This document shows positions 59,358-64,000 of a stretch of DNA of 64,000 bases, one piece after another. The stretch's first letter is position 1. Each line of letters starts with the position of its first letter. The notes below the pieces were generated by a model. It saw only the letters and a list, made by a program, of their open reading frames with translations, was not told the DNA's origin and searched no databases. The translations under genes and the position numbers were made by a program. Source of the stretch: Amia ocellicauda (Eukaryota > Chordata > Actinopteri > Amiiformes > Amiidae); NCBI RefSeq assembly GCF_036373705.1, contig NC_089855.1:31708719-31772718 (forward strand), written 5' to 3'.

Positions 59358-61260
59358 TGTGAATATAACTGCGCAGAGTTAAATGTCGAATGACATCCTT
59401 ACTTGTGTCATCTTTCTTAACCCTGTGCGCAGTTTTGTCACACAGCAATGACAAGGTCATCATGAGAGAGAAATAAGATCACACACTGAAATACTTCTCA
59501 GAGAAAGAATGGGTTATGGTCTCAATAAATGTGTTTAATAAAGAGAGAGAGAGAGAAAAAAAGCAGTCAACTACATATCTCCAAAAGCATTGAAACACAA
59601 TGCTGCACAAGATGAAACCACAACTGCCAAATATGCAAAAGAATGTGGTTAACCTGCCATCTTCATATGTCAGGGCGTTGATGCAAAACTCCTCTGGCCA
59701 AAAAACTTTGAAATAAGTTATGAAGAATGCCTTTCTCAGGGAAGTTGTGTAAAGAAAACAAATCTGTATAGTTTCTCTTACTCCTCAAGAGACTACAGTA
59801 TGTGAATCAGTCCCTTCAAAGCCACAGTATCATCTTAGCAACCTAGAGGTCGGATCAAAGAAAGACAAAAAGTTGCCATCACATATTGCGCTTCCCGTGG
59901 AGAAATGTTCCAGAAACACATCAGTCTTTTAACAACATCAGAGGATTAGTGCTAGGTTAGCTTCCATCTACCTTTATCTGGTCAAATTAGTTGCTGGTTT
60001 ATTTGACTGGGTTTATATCATGTTTAGGTCTAGATACAGGTGTTCACAAACATCAAAGTGTGGCTACCCTGCAAAGAACACATTTTACCCACTGCTGTAG
60101 TCAGGAAATCCACAATGGTACCGTGACATCATTGGCTGACCTATATAGCTTCAATTATAGTGTTATGTATAGACATTGAAGCTGAAATGTGTAAAGGTTT
60201 CACGCCTGGTTGTGTTGCTCTGTTTTAGTACAGTTGGCGAAAAATGCTTTCTAGATGTCATGGTGAAGTAGCAATCTGTTTCAACTGACTGAGTGGCTTA
60301 TATGTCATAGAGGAAAAATGAATAATTCTTGAGATCTGGGTTGTTACTGATATGGTACAATCCATTACCAGTGGAGAAAGGCTTTGTAATGTGTACGAGA
60401 GAGGTTAGAAATGGTCCAAAATGAGGGAAACGACAATATTTCTGCAGCTACCGGTAGTGAACTCAAACACATTATTGCTTAGATCACTGTGTTCCTTAGT
60501 TATGCTAAGGAAGCGTACAGGAAATGTAAAGATACAGGTGCTCTATACAGTTGCAGTTTCAATGAGAGAACAATACTTATTTTTCTATTTGTCATAGCCA
60601 CTATAATCAAAGTGCAAGAGACAGCAAGGAAGCAAACTGAAATATTGCAATATTTCACAAGGACTATAATTATCTGCAATAGTGAGTCTCTGGATATTTG
60701 TTCATTTGGCTTTTTGAGCTGCACTGGTGGGATAAGTATTGTGCATTTCCTGATTGAGTATAACTTCAAATGAGCTATCTACAGTACTGCCTCAAGTTTC
60801 AAGTCAAGTTGCACCACACATAGAAAATATTTTACATCAACTGCCTTAGGCCCATAATTATCATCACCGGATGTTCGTGAGCGAAATCCATTCAAATACC
60901 TATAACAATGCAGAAAGATATTTGAGGAACACAAACCTTTGAAGGGAGTTTCAGATGTTGAGAATACAAGGCAGTCAAGACAGTAGGCCACAACATCTAA
61001 ATGATTGATGTTAATATAATGCTGTTGAGTAATATCCACCAAGTTGTTACTATATGAAAAGTGCAAGCAAATGTGTTGACATAAACAATGGGGACTATCA
61101 AATTCATGTTTGTTCCACTCTACCTTAATGTTGTTGTTGTTTTGTTTTCTGAAACTTGTTGAAACTTCTGAAACATATTGTCCCTCTGAATGGTTTTAGT
61201 AACGGGAAGGTGATCGAGTGAAGTGGTGTTGGAAAAATAGAATATATACGGAGACTATAT
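59358..61260. other. gene-free DNA between the Tc1 element and hsf2bp
   Basis: No exon is recognised. There is a short GA tract near 59543-59558. The upper part may belong to the hsf2bp 3' flank. Confidence 0.5.
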
Positions 61261-61573
61261 ACTTCCATTTTTTTAATTTGTTTTCAGAACCTCTGCCGTT
61301 TGTTTAGTCTTTCACATTCTTGAAAAAAATATATTGCTGTATTTTCCTGTGTAAAGAATGGGAAATGGCTTGATTTTCCAAATGAATAATCCTAGGTTTT
61401 AGACTACAAGAGCAAAATAAAGTGAAATGAAAACAAGTTGTTTTTTCTTGTTTTTAACAAGGGAGGGAGGAGGGCGTCACCATAACTTACACCACTTAAG
61501 ACATTATTAGTTTTTTCTTTAAGATGCTTTTACTTAATGTTTTACATACTAGACTCACCCCAGAGTTGGCCCC

Positions 61574-61797
61574 TCAGTGGTGGGTGCCCGAGGACTGGGT
61601 CTGCAGTGCCCCCATGTCATCCAGCATCTCCCTGGCAGCCTTGCGCACGGTGGAGTGGCGGCTGGCAGCCAGCTCCTGGATGCGCTTCAGGGGCAGGGTC
61701 TCCTGCAGCTCTGTGGCCACCTTGGACATCACCTCCTCCTCCAGCACTAACGACTGCAGCAGCCGCAGGGTGTGGAGGCACACTTCCAAGTCGGGAT
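61574..61797 (-). CDS. hsf2bp: HSF2-binding protein, last coding exon (partial gene)
   Basis: On the - strand a CTCGGCCAG acceptor precedes an exon reading (D)PDLEVCLHTLRLLQSLVLEEEV, then LPLKRIQELAAS, ending before a stop codon at 61574-61576. This closely matches the C-terminal armadillo/HEAT-like helices of human HSF2BP (DPDAEVCLHVLRLVQSVVLEPEV). The fish tail ends in TQSSGTHH and is slightly longer. HSF2BP (MEILB2) binds BRCA2 through its armadillo domain and helps load RAD51 and DMC1 in meiosis. The gene is the expected neighbour of SIK1. Upstream exons must lie beyond the right edge of the window, as none could be found up to base 64000. The polyadenylation signal is not obvious. Confidence 0.92.
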
Positions 61798-62800
61798 CTG
61801 GCCGAGACACATGGGCAGTGGGGTAGAGGTCAGAGGGGCTGATCTCCGGGGGAAAACACCTCTCTTCACAGGGAGCCTGGAGAGATTACCACGCTGAGAG
61901 CAGCTGGTGACTCGCCCGTGATTGTGCACAAGTGATGGCCGCGCTGCTCCTGTGTGTGCAGGGCAAACCCACGCTTGTTTTGTCACACTCATCTGACCTC
62001 CCCCCTGTGGCCTGGGCCCCGAGTGACACTAAGAGCCCAGCTGGCCTGCCCCCCACCCCCACTGTCACGTTCCTGGTGTTCAGAAGATGTGAGCTGCACA
62101 GCGGGATGCTCTTTCTCATCCCCCCAGTAGTACGTTATTTAATTAGGAGAGAAAAAGCACACACTAATCTTAATCCTGTATTCCTGAACCAGGGGTGTTT
62201 AGTCTCTGTGTTCTCTGTTTTGGCAGTGAATAACGTTCCTCTGACTTGTCCGATCGATGATCGAATCGAAAACATGACTTCTAGTCTATCTACCACTTGA
62301 CTGCACTGAACTAATAATTCATTTTTTTGATAGAAATTATGACTATCAGTGTTAAATGTATGTGGTGTCTTACCCGGCACAAGGAGACAGACTGAGAGGC
62401 CCTCCCTGCCTACCAGTGCTTTGTAGAGGCCATACATAATCACAAAACTGCTTGCTGTTGTTTTAACCAGAAGACCTTTAAAAGGAAGACAGTGATTCTA
62501 AACACATGCAACCTCTTAACTTGAGCATGAGCAAACCATTAGCCACCATTTTTATTAGCCCTTTGTACAAAATGGTACAGTAATAAACACCATCCACATC
62601 AAGACAGATTGTGTTTGTGGTTTTTTTTGCATAAATGTATTTAAAAAAATCCCTTTAAATGAAAATTCAAAATAGACTTTACTGAATAAATACTCATAAT
62701 TATATCCTTTCTCCATATCTCTAGTTTACTTCAGTTAAATCCTATTTTCTTCTCTGTAGAACTGGACCAGAATGGTAGGTGTTTTCCTGGTATTTATAAC

Positions 62801-63530
62801 CAGGGTTGGGAATCGAAAATCGACTCCAATTCTGGAATTGGATACTTAAGGTGAGGAATCGGATACTTGTTATAAAATTAAAATTTTGATTCCGCTAATC
62901 GATTCCTGTGTGCGCATTTTCAGATAGACCGGATTTGTTTTACACATCATTTGTGAGGACCCGAACGGCGATCTGCCAGGAGCTTGCTCGCTAATCTACG
63001 TCATCGTCATGTAAACATCAGTCGCGATGGACCGCGGGAAGCCCTCGAAAGTGTGGCTACACTTTGCGAAGTCAGAAGCCGAAAAAGCTAAGTGTAATAT
63101 TTGTAATAAGCAAATATGTTGCAAGAGAGGTGTCACCACCAACATGTCAAAGCATCTGCGGTTGGTTCACCGTATAGATTTACAAGAGTGCACCGTGTTT
63201 GATGCCTTACGTTACCAGAGTGCCTCATCATCTGCTCCATCATTTTTTTACATTTTCTTTATTTGGTTGCAGCCAACAAGTGTGTATTAAAAGAACTTTA
63301 ATTTAACAGTTTTGCACACATACAGTTCTTAAACGAGTCCTCAGTTTTTATGTACCCTGCTGATTTTTGTTCATGGTATTCAGCTGCAACTAAATGTCTT
63401 GTAAAATAAGACACAGAATAAATGTGTTTAATGTGTTCATTTATTTTACCACATTGCAATCGAAACTGGGAATCGATAAGAATCGGAATCGGAATTGGAA
63501 TCGATAAAATTCAAATGATACCCAACCCTA
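62801..63530 (+). mobile_element. internally deleted hAT transposon with 8-bp target duplication
   Basis: It starts CAGGGTTGGGAATCG and ends ATACCCAACCCTA, as imperfect terminal inverted repeats, and is flanked by identical 8-bp TTTATAAC copies at 62793-62800 and 63531-63538. Eight-bp duplications and CAGGGTTGGG-type ends identify the hAT superfamily. At 730 bp it is far too short for a full transposase: the catalytic and dimerisation parts are gone, leaving the N-terminal BED finger and a 3' UTR with AATAAA at 63417-63422. It depends on a full-length relative for movement. Confidence 0.9.
63027..63290 (+). pseudogene. BED zinc-finger remnant of hAT transposase
   Basis: An 87-codon frame starts MDRGKPSKVWLHF and carries a complete BED finger: Trp10 and Phe13, Cys23 and Cys26 (CNIC), the GVTTNMSKHL block with His43, and His48. 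After the Ser-rich linker (SASSSAPS, about residues 65-72) the sequence turns into FFYIFFIW..., which does not belong to the transposase. The internal deletion junction is therefore near 63240. The remnant could encode a DNA-binding domain without catalysis. It is probably untranslated; expression is unknown. Confidence 0.8.
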
Positions 63531-64000
63531 TTTATAACAGGTGCTTTTTACAGTAAGCAGTGACTCTGAGGAATGCAGAAGAACAAAAGAACTCGGTGGA
63601 GTCATATGGAAAAAGAACAATGCAGCTTAAAATCACACATATAATCAAATATACCATTTACCAATCTTGTGATCCAGTGGTGCGTTCCTTCATTTTTAGT
63701 ATCTTTCAAACTTGCCTTTTGCAGAAAAAACAACAAACCAAAAACTAAAACTAAAACAATCAAAGGAAATGCACTGGAACGGAAAAAAAAAATGACGCGA
63801 CTTTCTAATCCCCTCCCCTCTCCCACATCCACCATATGTTTTCTGTCCTATTATGCCTGTACTTCTCGCCCTCTCCGCCACCCTGAGCGGCTGTGAACAG
63901 CTTGTCTCGGTCACATTCTAGCGCCGCATGTCCCTGGCTCTCATGCGGGACCTCTGGGGATCTCTGTGCCTGTGCTGGCGTCACGGCCAGAGGGGCTGCG

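Larger units (their letters stand above)
61798..64000 (-). other. hsf2bp: hsf2bp last intron (partial)
   Basis: Since no preceding hsf2bp exon is visible, this stretch is inferred to be intronic. It contains a hAT insertion (62801-63530) and a GC-richer segment at the right edge (63860-64000), in which no exon could be assigned. Confidence 0.6.

Noticed and set aside
63860..64000. GC-richer right edge as a possible hsf2bp exon
   Set aside because: No frame on the - strand resembles HSF2BP and no clear splice sites are visible before the window ends.

Overview
The window is vertebrate nuclear DNA, most likely from a ray-finned fish. Three genes can be read exon by exon. They are alpha-A-crystallin (cryaa, + strand, three coding exons, about 2.77-9.4 kb), salt-inducible kinase 1 (sik1, - strand, thirteen coding exons plus a probable non-coding first exon, about 21.86-34.95 kb), and the last coding exon of hsf2bp (- strand, 61.6-61.8 kb). 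The order CRYAA, SIK1, HSF2BP matches human 21q22.3, so this is a conserved syntenic block. All splice sites used are GT-AG and the reading frame is kept through every junction. The fish assignment rests on the repeats: a 5S-rRNA-headed SINE, a fish-type L2 tail ending in (GGAT)n, CR1 LINEs, an IR/DR Tc1 transposon and a BED-finger hAT. I cannot name the species.

Layout. 1-2.64 kb is unique upstream DNA. 2.65-9.42 kb is cryaa, with TATA box, Maf-type and CRE-like promoter motifs and two introns. 9.4-21.86 kb is the tail-to-tail intergenic region; it holds a 5S-derived SINE, an orphan CpG island (12.83-13.45 kb), a short L2 insertion with a perfect 13-bp target duplication, and a 5'-truncated CR1 LINE. 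21.86-34.95 kb is sik1 with a long AU-rich 3' UTR. 35.16-35.45 kb is a CpG-rich sik1 promoter with a full CRE and two RFX X-boxes. 35.7-61.5 kb is a large gene desert with scattered SINE/CR1 pieces and a nearly intact 1,587-bp Tc1 element. 61.57-61.80 kb is the 3' exon of hsf2bp; the rest of the window should be its intron, which contains a 730-bp internally deleted hAT element with an intact BED zinc finger.

The genes do not form a pathway. Cryaa is a lens chaperone, Sik1 an LKB1-activated, PKA-inhibited kinase, and Hsf2bp a meiotic recombination factor. I found no prokaryotic-type system, CRISPR array, tRNA gene or rRNA gene, and no convincing new protein-coding gene. The observations most worth a second look are the RFX/CRE architecture of the sik1 promoter, the orphan CpG island, candidate lens-enhancer and CTCF motifs around cryaa, and the young-looking Tc1 and hAT insertions.
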